From Marinomonas maritima (GTDB lineage Bacteria; Pseudomonadota; Gammaproteobacteria; Pseudomonadales; Marinomonadaceae), in contig NZ_JAMZEG020000005.1 in assembly GCF_024435075.2 (NCBI RefSeq), positions 175,422 to 239,421 of the forward strand: a stretch of DNA of 64,000 bases, in the 5' to 3' direction. Position 1 is the stretch's first letter, and every line of letters starts with the position of its first letter. Under the pieces are notes generated by a model. The model was not told where the DNA came from. It did no database searches and saw only the letters and a list, made by a program, of their open reading frames with translations. Made by a program: the position numbers and the translations under genes. Below, piece by piece: positions 42,635 to 52,297 of the stretch.

Positions 42635-43260
42635 TAGAGTGCCTCACTTTTAATGAGGCCTTCAGCGAGCATGGCCTTCTGGGTTGCTGGGCGGTTATAG
42701 ATTCTTTGCATGAAGGCATCGGTATAGGGCCAACGCTCAAGTGATAAACCAATAAAATTAGACCAATTCAAAATCACAAATGCGTAGGCATCCGCAACCG
42801 TATAATGTTGGCCCATTAAAAAATGGCGGCCATCCATTAAGCGAGTCTCAATGGATTCAATACGTTTGGCTATTTTTTCTTCCGTTAGTTTTTTTGTGTC
42901 AGCGTTCAAGGCAATATTTGAAAAAAATGGGCTATAGGCTTTATGCAATTCAGTGGCAAGGTAACCTAAAAGCTCTTGCAGACGGGTATGTTCAAAGCTA
43001 TCGCTAGAAGGCATGAGTGCCTGTTCTGGGCTTAAATTGCCTAAATATTGAAGTATCGCAATGTTTTCGGTGAGTACGTCGGCATTATCAAACCCTAGTG
43101 CGGGAACATAACCGTTTGGATTAATGGTGTTGTATTGAATACCTTGGCTAGTCGTGCCTTTTTCGGTATTAACTTCTTCTAATTCAAACGGCAAATTTAG
43201 TTCGTTTAGGAGAATGTGTGATGCCATTGAGCAGGCGCCTGTTTTGTAATAAAGCTTCAT
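42634..43260 (-). CDS. Glutathione S-transferase
   Basis: A 208-residue GST: thioredoxin-like N-terminal domain (MKLYYKTGACSMASHILL with the Ser/Cys pair of the beta class, NPNGYVPAL) and a helical C-terminal domain (GQHYTVADAYAFVILNW). It conjugates or reduces electrophiles with glutathione in the cytoplasm. First gene of the operon, divergent from an HxlR regulator. Confidence 0.88.
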   Translation of the reverse strand: MKLYYKTGACSMASHILLNELNLPFELEEVNTEKGTTSQGIQYNTINPNGYVPALGFDNADVLTENIAILQYLGNLSPEQALMPSSDSFEHTRLQELLGYLATELHKAYSPFFSNIALNADTKKLTEEKIAKRIESIETRLMDGRHFLMGQHYTVADAYAFVILNWSNFIGLSLERWPYTDAFMQRIYNRPATQKAMLAEGLIKSEAL

Positions 43261-43314
43261 AATGTGTCCATAGATTGATGAATAAGTAGATATATAGTAT
43301 CTAACCTATTGCTA

Positions 43315-43361
43315 GTTACCATAGGTAACCTATAAAATCAGGTTTCTCTCCAGTAACCTGA
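43315..43361. promoter_or_regulatory. HxlR-type operator cluster
   Basis: GTTACC-ATA-GGTAAC (43315-43329) is a perfect palindrome. A second inverted repeat, TCAGGTT/AACCTGA (43338-43361), lies next to the HxlR start. Similar AACCTA/GGTAACC half-sites recur across the gap (also at 43302-43308 and 43360-43366). Repetition of one half-site between divergent genes indicates regulator binding. Confidence 0.6.
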
Positions 43362-43369
43362 TTACCTTT

Positions 43370-43720
43370 ATGGCATTGAAACTACGAAAAAATAAAAGCC
43401 CCCTCCCACCAGAACCCTGCGCACTGACAGACTGTATGGCACTCATTTCTGGCGCATGGGCTCCTAACGTTATTTGGTGTTTGCGTATGGAGCCAAGGCG
43501 CTTTAATGAACTGAGAGTGGATATTCCACCGATTTCAGCCAAAGTATTGTCTACTCGACTAACGGAATTGAAGGCGCGTGGACTAATAAATAGAAATGTC
43601 CTTCCAACCTCGCCACCTTCTGTTGAATATGAGCTGACGGCGTTTGGTCAAGAATTGATTCCAGCGCTTGATGCTATTGTTCAAGTTGGGCACAAACTGA
43701 AATTAAAAGAATCTGAGTGA
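43370..43720 (+). CDS. HxlR-family transcriptional regulator
   Basis: A 116-residue winged-helix protein: CALTDCMALISGAWAPNVIWCLRMEPRRFNELRVDIPPISAKVLSTRLTELKARGLINR matches the HxlR fold, and two early cysteines (residues 17 and 21) could be redox or electrophile sensors, as in related regulators. Divergent from the GST operon, which it likely controls. Confidence 0.88.
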   Translation: MALKLRKNKSPLPPEPCALTDCMALISGAWAPNVIWCLRMEPRRFNELRVDIPPISAKVLSTRLTELKARGLINRNVLPTSPPSVEYELTAFGQELIPALDAIVQVGHKLKLKESE

Positions 43721-43986
43721 CATAAGGCTCAGTAGTACACACTTTTCACCACAGTGGCACACTTGAAAGGCTTAGAGGCTAGTTTAGATCAAGAGTTGCG
43801 GCTTGAACTCTAATGATAATTGCGCTGTAAATTATGAAGAAAACACAGATTGTAAAAGACTCTCTACTTTTTGCATAAAGTATGGAGCCTATGTGTATTC
43901 CCAGAAACTGGGTTGTTTTTATGGGCTCTATCGCCAACTATTTAACCAGCAAAACGAAATACACAAAACGCTAATCAGGAGGAAAC

Positions 43987-44436
43987 ATGCAAAATCAAAC
44001 AGATCAAGTCAAGCACATTACAGACATTATAAAAGTGATGAATGGTGGCATTGAATTCTACCAAGAAGCGAAAACTAAATTGGATACCACTGCTTACCAA
44101 GCCTTCTTTAATCGCATGATCAGTGCCAAACAAGAAGCAGCGGCAGAGCTACAACAATTCGCAGTCCAAGAAAAAGGGCAACCAGAGACCGACACCAGTA
44201 ATGTGGTGAAAATGCGTCAAGCTTACACCAAGTTGCTATCTAAGGTTTCCAGCGATTCCACTGCCTTTACTTACATTGATCAATTAGAAGAAGTGGAAGA
44301 CAAAGTGCTAGAAGAGCTCGATCTTGCTCTTGAAAGAGAGCAAAAGCAGGACTGTGAAGTCACGCTTCAGCGGATCAAAGTCAGAATGAAAGAGTGTCAT
44401 GACGAAATGAAAGCCCTGCAAAAAGAAGCGGCTTAA
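43987..44436 (+). CDS. DUF2383 four-helix-bundle protein (copy 1)
   Basis: A 149-residue all-helical protein of the PA2169/DUF2383 ferritin-like family: repeated heptad-rich helices, KVMNGGIEFYQEA near the start, RMKECHDEMKALQ near the end. Function unproven; members are often stress-induced. A near-identical leader (AACGCTAATCAGGAGGAAAC) precedes both this gene and the next, so promoter-proximal sequence was duplicated with the gene. Confidence 0.82.
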   Translation: MQNQTDQVKHITDIIKVMNGGIEFYQEAKTKLDTTAYQAFFNRMISAKQEAAAELQQFAVQEKGQPETDTSNVVKMRQAYTKLLSKVSSDSTAFTYIDQLEEVEDKVLEELDLALEREQKQDCEVTLQRIKVRMKECHDEMKALQKEAA

Positions 44437-44578
44437 CACTCATAATAGAGTCATCTCTTTTCTCTAAGTTTGCTCGATTCAGTAAGAAAGAGACTCGGGG
44501 AAAGGGCGACTGAATGATGACATTAGGATAAATGACATTAGGAAAACGAAGTAAACGAAACGCTAATCAGGAGGAAAC

Positions 44579-45028
44579 ATGCAAACTCAAACAGTTCAGA
44601 CTAATCATATTTCAGACATTATAAAAGTGATGAACGGTGGCATTGAATTCTACCAAGAAGCGACAACCAAATTGGATAACACCACTTACCAAGCCTTTTT
44701 TAATCGCATGATCAGCGCGAAAGAAGAAGCGGTTGCAGAACTTCAAAAATTCGCCGTCCAAGAAGATGGGCATCCAGAGACCGACACCAGTAACGCGGTG
44801 AAGGCACGCCAGGCTTATACTAAGTTATTGTCTAAGATGTCTAGCGACACCAGCTTCACTTATGTTGATCAGCTAGAAGAAGTGGAAGACAAAGTGCTAG
44901 ACGAAATTGACGCTGCGTTAGAGAAAAAACAAGCGCAGGATTGCGAAGTCACGCTTCAGCGCGTCAAAGTCAGAATGAAAGAGTGCCACGATGAAATGAA
45001 AGCACTGCAAGTGACCATTCAGCACTAA
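44579..45028 (+). CDS. DUF2383 four-helix-bundle protein (copy 2)
   Basis: Tandem paralogue of the previous gene, same length and about 80% identical by eye, with differences concentrated in the middle and C-terminus (KMSSDTSF against KVSSDSTAF; tail VTIQH against KEAA). AGGAGG with ideal spacing precedes the ATG. The two are likely co-transcribed and end at the hairpin downstream. Confidence 0.82.
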   Translation: MQTQTVQTNHISDIIKVMNGGIEFYQEATTKLDNTTYQAFFNRMISAKEEAVAELQKFAVQEDGHPETDTSNAVKARQAYTKLLSKMSSDTSFTYVDQLEEVEDKVLDEIDAALEKKQAQDCEVTLQRVKVRMKECHDEMKALQVTIQH

Positions 45029-45065
45029 GAGAAAAGGTCGATGTAATACCGAGAAAAATCAAAAG

Positions 45066-45104
45066 CCAGCATTCACAGATTAAGGGTGATTGCTGGTTTT
45101 TTTT
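45066..45104 (+). terminator. Intrinsic terminator after the DUF2383 pair
   Basis: CCAGCATTCAC pairs with GTGATTGCTGG (one mismatch) around a nine-base loop and is followed by eight T residues. Confidence 0.85.
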
Positions 45105-45133
45105 GCTTATAGAAAAGATAGTCAAGCGGAGCT

Positions 45134-46525
45134 TTAGCTAGTACATATAACCGCTTCAGCAATAAGTGTTTTTAAACGGTAAGCCAATTCGATGCACTCT
45201 TTTTCTGTGTGAATGTTGGTAAAACTTAAAATCAGAGTTGGGTGAACGCGCCCAGATGACCATTTCGACAAAGCTTGAGCAAACAGCCCTGCTTTCATCA
45301 TTTTATGACAAAGTTCAGCATCGTTTGCATTTTCATCTGTCAATTTTAATAGCATGTGCATGCCACCGGGTTGTGGCTCGATTGACACCATGTCACCTAA
45401 TACTTTTTGCAATACATTAGCCATTAGCTCTCGACGCTCTCGATACAGCTTTCTCATACGCTGAATATGTCGAGAAAGGTGACCTTCTTGCATAAAGGCC
45501 AGAACACAGGCTTGAGTTAATGTGGGGACATTTCCCGTATACAGCTCTGAACATCGTTCAAACCGAGCTATTTGGCTTTTTGGAACGACGATATAAGACA
45601 TTCTCAAACTGGGGAAAAGCATCTTACTGAAAGTGCCTAAATACACCACTCTATCCTGAGTGTCTAAACTTTTTAAGGCTCGTAAAGGAAGGCCTGTGTG
45701 TCTGTATTCGCCGTCATAGTCGTCTTCAAATATCCAGCTCTGATTTGTCTCTGCCCAATTCAGTAGTTCCTGCCGGCGTCGAAGAGATAAGGAAACACAG
45801 GTTGGGCTTTGATGTGCAGGCGTGACAATAATCGCATCGGCTTGGATATTTGTCGGTAAATGGATGCCTTCTTTATCGACTGGAATCGAAACGCTATTGA
45901 AATGGTTGTTGGATAAAATGTGTCTCGTCAGTGGGTAACCAGGATCCTCTATTCCGACATTGGCTTTTTCTTTCAAAAGCACATGTGTCGTCCAATTGAT
46001 AGAATGAACATAGCCTGACGTAATAAACACTTGAGTGCCATCGCACTGGACGCCTCGAGAAAGCTGTAGATATTGAGCAATTGCGATTCTTAATTGAGGA
46101 AGACCATAAACGGAAGGATGAGCAAGGTCCTCCATGCCGATGTTTCGTGCGCACCTCGCGGCCATTCTCGACCAAACTTGCCTAGGAAAGGCATCTAAGG
46201 CAGGGAGACCTAATTGAAACGGTAAAATGTCAACGGTTTCGATTTCAGAATGAAATCCAGGCTGTCGGGTATTAACTTTGGCCTTTCTGACTTTTGATTG
46301 ATCGTATAGATTTTTACTTACTCGTGTGCCCGCTTGACCTTTAGATTCAATATACCCTTCCGCTTTTAACAGTGAATAGCCTTCTTCGACTGTTCCTCGT
46401 GCTACGCCCATTTCTTTCGCCAGTGTTCTAGCGGATGGAATGCGCTCACCCGGTTTTAAGGTTCCTTGTGAAATGGCCGTGTGAATTCGTTGATAAACCT
46501 GTTTGTAGGCTAGCACTTTTGACAT
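45134..46525 (-). CDS. MocR-type GntR/aminotransferase-fusion regulator
   Basis: A 463-residue fusion: N-terminal GntR wHTH (GERIPSARTLAKEMGVARGTVEEGYSLL) and a C-terminal fold-type I aminotransferase domain with DDYDGEYRH and the PLP-lysine region LGTFSKMLFPSLR. MocR proteins usually sense PLP or amino-acid derivatives. It is divergent from an azoreductase gene that may be a target. ATG 46525 is chosen because AGAAG precedes it within the earlier ATG's reading frame. Confidence 0.87.
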   Translation of the reverse strand: MSKVLAYKQVYQRIHTAISQGTLKPGERIPSARTLAKEMGVARGTVEEGYSLLKAEGYIESKGQAGTRVSKNLYDQSKVRKAKVNTRQPGFHSEIETVDILPFQLGLPALDAFPRQVWSRMAARCARNIGMEDLAHPSVYGLPQLRIAIAQYLQLSRGVQCDGTQVFITSGYVHSINWTTHVLLKEKANVGIEDPGYPLTRHILSNNHFNSVSIPVDKEGIHLPTNIQADAIIVTPAHQSPTCVSLSLRRRQELLNWAETNQSWIFEDDYDGEYRHTGLPLRALKSLDTQDRVVYLGTFSKMLFPSLRMSYIVVPKSQIARFERCSELYTGNVPTLTQACVLAFMQEGHLSRHIQRMRKLYRERRELMANVLQKVLGDMVSIEPQPGGMHMLLKLTDENANDAELCHKMMKAGLFAQALSKWSSGRVHPTLILSFTNIHTEKECIELAYRLKTLIAEAVICTS

Positions 46526-46648
46526 CGTTCTTCTCATACGCTTTATGGTATATAAAAATATCCAATTTATGGCTCTTATTATGAGCCATATCTATTTGTA
46601 TCATACTGACCATTATGGTGAAACCAGTACATAGCCTTAGAGAGATAT

Positions 46649-47257
46649 ATGAATGTATTAGTGATTAATTGCAGTCCCAAGCAAACAGAGTCGTCGTCTT
46701 ATTATGTGGCACAAAGCATGATTGCGACATTATCAAATTCGGTTCCAGTCGAGGTCGAAATCATTGATGCAACAAGACTTCCTCATATCGATAGCGCCTA
46801 TGCAGACGCGTTATGTTCTCCTGATTGTCACCACGATCTGAGTGTCGGAAGTCTGGCTTTGTCGGAGCAGTTAATTGCTTCTCTTGATGCTGCAGATATG
46901 GTGATTATTGCTTCACCAATGCACAATTATTCTGTGCCCTCTAGCTTAAAAAGCTGGATTGATCATGTGGTCCGAGCCGGAAAAACATTCAAGATTACTG
47001 CCACAGGAAAGCATCCGTTGCTAGAGGCTAAGCCTGTTTATATTTTAGTGTCGTCAGGCAGCACCTTTTCTGGAGAGGCAGCGTACCAGCCTGATTTTTT
47101 TACCCCTTATATGCAAGCAGTGTTGGCGACCATTGGACAAAATCAAGTATTTTTCTTCCCTATTGAAGGCACTGTCAGTACCAAGGCGTTCGTACAGCAG
47201 AAGATAGAGACGATTCAGCGTCGAGTATCTGAGCACCTTGCGGCTACTGTGATGTAG
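46649..47257 (+). CDS. azoR: FMN-dependent NADH-azoreductase AzoR
   Basis: A 202-residue flavodoxin-fold protein; LVINCSPKQTESSSYYVAQ at the N-terminus, SPMHNYSVPSSLKSWIDHVVRAGKTFK in the middle and SSGSTFSG resemble AzoR quinone/azo reductases. It uses NADH to reduce quinones in two-electron steps. GAGAGATAT precedes the ATG. It opens a run of three plus-strand redox genes, with 69 bases to the next. Confidence 0.85.
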   Translation: MNVLVINCSPKQTESSSYYVAQSMIATLSNSVPVEVEIIDATRLPHIDSAYADALCSPDCHHDLSVGSLALSEQLIASLDAADMVIIASPMHNYSVPSSLKSWIDHVVRAGKTFKITATGKHPLLEAKPVYILVSSGSTFSGEAAYQPDFFTPYMQAVLATIGQNQVFFFPIEGTVSTKAFVQQKIETIQRRVSEHLAATVM

Positions 47258-47326
47258 TTCGATTTTCCTCTCCCGATCCCATTCATTTTTGCAATATTTT
47301 TACGACTCAATAATAGGAGCATTATT

Positions 47327-48391
47327 ATGATAACGCGCTTTAATACTATGTTTAAAAAGCCACTGGTGGCACTTATGTGCTTATTTGCACTCGTTCAAGT
47401 TTCTCATGCTGAAGAAGACTATTCGGAGGAGGGCGAACGACGAGCAAAGTCGGCAGGTGAGTCTTTGGTTGGCACACCTGCCCCGCAAATGAAGGTTGAA
47501 ACTATTGATGGTAAAACCATCGATTTGGCAGAAATCTACGGGAAAAAGCCGGTTTATATTAAGTTTTGGGCGACGTGGTGTGTTCCATGTCGCGAGCAAA
47601 TGCCGGGCTTTGAAGATGTTTATAAGAAGTATGGCGACAAGGTTCAAGTGATCGCGGTGAATACTGGCATCAGTGACAACCTAACATCCGTGACCGCTTT
47701 TCGTGCCAAATATGGGCTGACCATGCCTATTACCATCGACAATGGCGAGTTGGCTCGCGTATTTAATTTGCGTGTGACACCTCAGCATTTGCTGATTGAT
47801 AAAAATGGTCAGTTTGCCTATTTCGGCCACAAAGATGATAAAGAGTTTCATCAAGCTTTGGACAAAGTGGTTGCGGAAAGAATCAGCAGTAAGCCGTTAA
47901 ATAATCCAGTATTTGTGCCAAAAGAGTCCGGTTATCAAGTTGGGGATACCGTGTCCGACTTGTCTTTTATCACCATTGATGAAGAGCCTCTTGATATTAA
48001 ATTTAAGACAACAAGCGCCCAAAAAGTCGCAGTGGTGTTCTTTGGTCCTTGGTGTGAATGGTATCTAGAAGAAACTGAGCCGAAAACCTCTCAAGCTTGT
48101 ACTCGTGTTCGTGAGTTGCTGGAAGAAAAATCAACCGCATCGAATATCCAGTGGGTAACGGTATCAACCAACTTATGGGCGTCTGTTGATGAGTTGAAAG
48201 ACTACCGCGTTAACTACGGAACCAGTTTGCCAATTGTATTTGATGCTGATGGATCGTTGTTTAAGCAGTTTGGTGTCAACCAACTTCCTACGATTACGCT
48301 AATTGATCCTGATGGAAAAGTAAGCTTGAAGAGCTCTATCCAAGACGATGACTTTGGCGTAGCGCTCAAAACAATTTCAACTTTTAAATAA
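47327..48391 (+). CDS. Periplasmic protein with tandem TlpA-like thioredoxin domains
   Basis: A 354-residue exported protein. A signal peptide (about 9-28, ending SHA) is followed by a TlpA/redoxin-type domain with the active site FWATWCVPCREQ (about 83-94) and a second thioredoxin-like domain where the corresponding site reads FFGPWCEWYLEE, with only one cysteine. The second domain may therefore be structural or regulatory. Placed directly before the ScsB-like gene, it is likely reduced by that membrane protein. Confidence 0.8.
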   Translation: MITRFNTMFKKPLVALMCLFALVQVSHAEEDYSEEGERRAKSAGESLVGTPAPQMKVETIDGKTIDLAEIYGKKPVYIKFWATWCVPCREQMPGFEDVYKKYGDKVQVIAVNTGISDNLTSVTAFRAKYGLTMPITIDNGELARVFNLRVTPQHLLIDKNGQFAYFGHKDDKEFHQALDKVVAERISSKPLNNPVFVPKESGYQVGDTVSDLSFITIDEEPLDIKFKTTSAQKVAVVFFGPWCEWYLEETEPKTSQACTRVRELLEEKSTASNIQWVTVSTNLWASVDELKDYRVNYGTSLPIVFDADGSLFKQFGVNQLPTITLIDPDGKVSLKSSIQDDDFGVALKTISTFK

Positions 48392-48421
48392 CGATTATTA
48401 TTTAAAACATAAAGGCGCAGT

Positions 48422-50479
48422 ATGAAACGGTTTGCTCATTTTATTACATGGTTTGTGTTCTTGGTATGCTCATCGCAAATCATGGCAAATGAACAGGGCG
48501 ATGATTCGCGCCTGATTTCTATCTCACTCATAACAGAGTCAGGAAACCCATCTGCTGGAAGCACTCAAGATCTGGCCATCATTATGACACCTAAAAAAGG
48601 CTGGCATGGTTATTGGATTAACCCTGGTGATGCTGGTTTTCCGAATAACTTGAATTGGCAGTTACCTGATGGTGTTAGCGTAGGCGAAGTGCAATACCCT
48701 GCACCTAGCCAGCTGGTCGTCAGTGATATTATGAACTATATCTATCACGGCGAGTACGCTTTGCTGGCACCTATTACGATTGATAAAGGTATTGCGGCAG
48801 GCACATCGTTGACCATCAGATTGGGCATGAGTTATCTCGTCTGTGATCCATCAAGTTGTTTACCAGAACAGCAAACGATTGAAAAAACGTTCACCGTTGG
48901 TGAAGGGGGGCTTGACCAAGGTTTGCAAAATCAATTCAATCAATGGCGTCAAAAACTGCCCAAGCCCATGGATGCAAAAGGTCAGTTTGCCATTGATCAT
49001 GGTGTCTTTAAGCTGTCCTTGCCACTACCAAGTTCTATGGCTGCGGATGATGCGCATGTCTATCCCATTATTAATAATACGATAGTCAATAATGCCAAAC
49101 AGATCTTTCGCCACGAGGGTGATGTGCTGAGTATGCAGACTCCATCGGGGGAGGCGTTGGGAGATTTGTTTGAAGGCGTATTGGTGTTGGACAAAGGCAT
49201 TTCCCTTCACTTTAGCGCAACTAAAACAGACAGCGCAGGGCTTTCTGTTGCAATGGCAGGGACTACAAACGCGATAAATCAAAGTAGCTGGATGATTGGA
49301 ATAACGGCGTTCTTCGGTGCGATTCTAGGCGGACTATTGTTGAATATCATGCCGTGTGTCTTTCCAATATTAAGCCTAAAGATTTTAAGTCTTTCGCATC
49401 AAGGATCAGAAAAGAACGCGAGAATGGGAGCGGTGGCTTATACCCTTGGCGCCGTGTTGGTCTGTGTACTATTGGGTGGTGTTATTTTAGGGCTCAGAGC
49501 ATTGGGGCATCAGGTTGGATGGGCATTTCAATTGCAAAGCCCTGCAGTGATCGCCGCGTTGATCGTACTCATGAGTGCAATAGGGTTTAATTTAGCGGGC
49601 TTATTTGAAATTGGCACATTAACCTCAGGCTCTCGTCTACAAGACCAAAAAGGACCAATGGGCGATTTTTGGACTGGTGTGTTGGCGGCATTTATTGCAA
49701 CCCCCTGTACAGGGCCTTTTATGGCGACCGCCTTAGGCGCGGCTTTAATCTTACCGATTGGCGTTGCTTTCGTGATTTTTGCCGGTTTAGGCTTTGGTAT
49801 GGCATTGCCCTTTTTGTTAGTGGGCTTTGTACCAAGTTTACGCACTCGCTTACCCAAGCCCGGTGGTTGGATGGTCACCGCACGACGTATTTTATCTCTG
49901 CCTATGTTCATAACCGTATTAGGGCTGGTTTGGATATTGATGCGTCAATCCAATAACGATTATGTTTTGTCCATATTGATGGTGACGATGTTATCCACTT
50001 TCGGCTTGTGGTTGACTGGTTTATGGCAGCACTCACAGCATAAAGGAAAATGGTGGCCGACCATCATATTGACGTTGGTGCCATTGTTTGTCGTGTTGAA
50101 TTGGGTGTCAGATACACCTGCTCCATCCAATAAAAACGAGCAAACAGAAACGGTCGCATTTAATCAGGAAACCTTAAATGCGCTACGTGCAAAGCAAGAT
50201 GTCTTTTTATATTTTACGGCCGATTGGTGTTTAACCTGTAAAGTGAATGAAAAGACCTCTATTGACCGACAAGAGGTGAAGGACGCACTGAAACAACAAA
50301 GTGTTGTTACTATGGTGGGTGACTGGACAAATGGTGATAGCCAAATGACGGCCTTTTTATCCGAGCATGGGCGTTCCGGTGTGCCTCTGTACTTATGGTA
50401 TAAAAAAGGCGTAGATCAACCGAGGGTTCTGCCACAAATACTGTCTCCTTCAACGCTGATTGACCAAGCAAAAAATTAG
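48422..50479 (+). CDS. ScsB/DsbD-like transmembrane thiol-disulfide reductase
   Basis: A 685-residue protein: signal peptide (about 1-22), periplasmic N-terminal DsbD-alpha-like domain with YLVCDPSSCLPEQQ, an eight-segment membrane core (NIMPCVFPILSLK and ATPCTGPFMATALG supply the two core cysteines) and a C-terminal thioredoxin domain with DWCLTCKVNE. It carries electrons from cytoplasmic thioredoxin to periplasmic partners. The longer alpha domain favours ScsB over DsbD. The adjacent double-thioredoxin protein is the likely client. Confidence 0.85.
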   Translation: MKRFAHFITWFVFLVCSSQIMANEQGDDSRLISISLITESGNPSAGSTQDLAIIMTPKKGWHGYWINPGDAGFPNNLNWQLPDGVSVGEVQYPAPSQLVVSDIMNYIYHGEYALLAPITIDKGIAAGTSLTIRLGMSYLVCDPSSCLPEQQTIEKTFTVGEGGLDQGLQNQFNQWRQKLPKPMDAKGQFAIDHGVFKLSLPLPSSMAADDAHVYPIINNTIVNNAKQIFRHEGDVLSMQTPSGEALGDLFEGVLVLDKGISLHFSATKTDSAGLSVAMAGTTNAINQSSWMIGITAFFGAILGGLLLNIMPCVFPILSLKILSLSHQGSEKNARMGAVAYTLGAVLVCVLLGGVILGLRALGHQVGWAFQLQSPAVIAALIVLMSAIGFNLAGLFEIGTLTSGSRLQDQKGPMGDFWTGVLAAFIATPCTGPFMATALGAALILPIGVAFVIFAGLGFGMALPFLLVGFVPSLRTRLPKPGGWMVTARRILSLPMFITVLGLVWILMRQSNNDYVLSILMVTMLSTFGLWLTGLWQHSQHKGKWWPTIILTLVPLFVVLNWVSDTPAPSNKNEQTETVAFNQETLNALRAKQDVFLYFTADWCLTCKVNEKTSIDRQEVKDALKQQSVVTMVGDWTNGDSQMTAFLSEHGRSGVPLYLWYKKGVDQPRVLPQILSPSTLIDQAKN

Positions 50480-50498
50480 TCACAGTAAGCAGACGCGA

Positions 50499-50531
50499 GG
50501 CTAGAGTGTACGATTGTCGTACGCTCTAGCC
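50499..50531. terminator. Hairpin between convergent genes
   Basis: GGCTAGAGTGTACG and CGTACGCTCTAGCC form a 14-bp stem with one G-T pair and a five-base loop. There is no clear T run, so it is either a weak terminator or a transcript-end structure. Confidence 0.45.
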
Positions 50532-50554
50532 TAGAGTCAAATAGAAGTGTCGCT

Positions 50555-52195
50555 TTAGCCCAGTGCAGACTCTGGTACGACGACACTCAAAGATTGAGGT
50601 TTCACCACGACTTCAAGCTTATCTGCTTGGCGCTCTTCACCGTCGACGACATAATGGCCGACTTGGCTTATATCCACCGTGACCCGCTGAGCCGTACGAT
50701 GAAACACACCGCTGTTACCTTCTGGCGTGTCACTGTCTTCATTTCGGTCCCCCATCCCTAGCAAGGCTAATTCCGCCAAATTTAAAATCTGCATACGCTC
50801 AGGATCTAGCCAGGTTAAGTCCAATTTGCCATCCATGATATTCGGAACGCCTTTCCCTTGCGCTAACAAGGTGGTGATAGGCGCGGCATTGGCAATGGTT
50901 AGACTCGGAGTCTTGATGGTAAACGGTTCGTCGTCGTTCAGTTGTACGGTAAACTCATGGATCTCATTCTGACCGATGGCTTCCCATAAACCCTGCAAAT
51001 AGGCGAGCTGGCCACTGGTGTTTTTTTTTCTTCGGTCGGCTTTTTCAATCATTTGTTGCTCAAATCCAATCCCAGCAAGTAACAGCATTAACTCGCCATT
51101 ACAGGTGGCGGTGTCGATTCGCTGCTCGCAGCCGTCGATCAAGTTCAAACACATGGTTTCCAGAGATGCGATTTTCGACAACGTCCCGCACAGCGCGTGA
51201 CTTAAGGCATTCGCGGTACCAAAAGGAATAATACCCAGCTTAATAGGGGTTCCTACCAGCGCCGCCGCTACCTCGGTAATGGTGCCATCACCGCCACAAG
51301 CAATCACCATATCAGGCGATGTTTTTACCGCCTCTTTGGCCAGTACCGTACCGTTCATTTCTGGTGTTGTTGTTTTGACCGTTATATCAAAGTAGGCAGA
51401 TAAATAGCGCAAAATCGTTTCTTGATCTTCTTCCCACTGACGCCTTCCAGAAACAGGGTTCGCGATCAACCACGCGGTATTGCGAACCACTAAGCGCTTA
51501 TCGTCCAATGCTTGTGTTAAATGCTTAAACTGACGCTTGTTAAGCCGTGCGGTTTGACGAATAGCGCGTACTTTATTCATAACCTCAGCCGGTGAGGATG
51601 TAGGGTTCTGACTAAGTAAATACGCCGCCATCATAAAAACAGAACGACCACGGCCTAAGGCGCAATGCACCACCACCGAACGACCTGTTTTGCGATGAGT
51701 GTGAATCCAGTTTAGCGCACGCTGTATTTGTGTATCAGAAGGAACAGAATGATCAAGGATGGGAATGTTTAAATAATCTATATCGGCTTGAAAAGCGACC
51801 CAGTTCATCGAACTGAATTCCGCCGTGACATCCAACACCGCACTGATATTTTCGCTTTTAATCGCGTGAATATCGGAGGGAAACAGGCGTCTGGCAAGGT
51901 ACAAGCCGTCGTCTATTTTTTGTAACGCAGGAACCGTATCCGTGCTTCTCGCCCAACTGTTATAAAGCTGTGTGCTCCATAAAAAAGGCATAAATACCCA
52001 GCGAATATAAATAGGCACAGTGCCATCGGAACGTTTGCGAAAAATAGTCGGTTTGTTGAGAAGGTAAGCCAGACTGACAGAAAAGAACGACAGGGCAAAC
52101 CATGCCCAAGCCAACTTAAAGTACACAGTGCTGGTCATAACACCCAAGAAAACAAAAAAGGCAGTGACCAATAAATAATAATTTGGATTAAACAA
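50555..52195 (-). CDS. Membrane-anchored dual-specificity phosphatase / diacylglycerol kinase fusion
   Basis: A 546-residue fusion. Two N-terminal membrane segments (about 5-45) precede a dual-specificity phosphatase domain with active site HCALGRGRS (about 177-185), then a DAGK-catalytic domain with NPVSGRR, GGDGT and GFGTANAL-like IIPFGTANALSH motifs. The kinase family phosphorylates lipids such as diacylglycerol or sphingosine, and the phosphatase part could act on phosphoinositide-like lipids or proteins. Function of the fusion is untested. Confidence 0.82.
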   Translation of the reverse strand: MFNPNYYLLVTAFFVFLGVMTSTVYFKLAWAWFALSFFSVSLAYLLNKPTIFRKRSDGTVPIYIRWVFMPFLWSTQLYNSWARSTDTVPALQKIDDGLYLARRLFPSDIHAIKSENISAVLDVTAEFSSMNWVAFQADIDYLNIPILDHSVPSDTQIQRALNWIHTHRKTGRSVVVHCALGRGRSVFMMAAYLLSQNPTSSPAEVMNKVRAIRQTARLNKRQFKHLTQALDDKRLVVRNTAWLIANPVSGRRQWEEDQETILRYLSAYFDITVKTTTPEMNGTVLAKEAVKTSPDMVIACGGDGTITEVAAALVGTPIKLGIIPFGTANALSHALCGTLSKIASLETMCLNLIDGCEQRIDTATCNGELMLLLAGIGFEQQMIEKADRRKKNTSGQLAYLQGLWEAIGQNEIHEFTVQLNDDEPFTIKTPSLTIANAAPITTLLAQGKGVPNIMDGKLDLTWLDPERMQILNLAELALLGMGDRNEDSDTPEGNSGVFHRTAQRVTVDISQVGHYVVDGEERQADKLEVVVKPQSLSVVVPESALG

Positions 52196-52297
52196 TACAT
52201 CTCTCCTAGCATCCAGCCATTTGCCAGAAGAGTAGCATCACTTTCTAAATAAAAGCCAGCGTTAGGCGCAGCGTAACGTTGGCAGGAGCCGAAAATA

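Noticed and set aside
43803..44054. 83-residue plus-strand ORF
   Set aside because: Runs into the DUF2383 gene in a different frame; no ribosome site or family signature.
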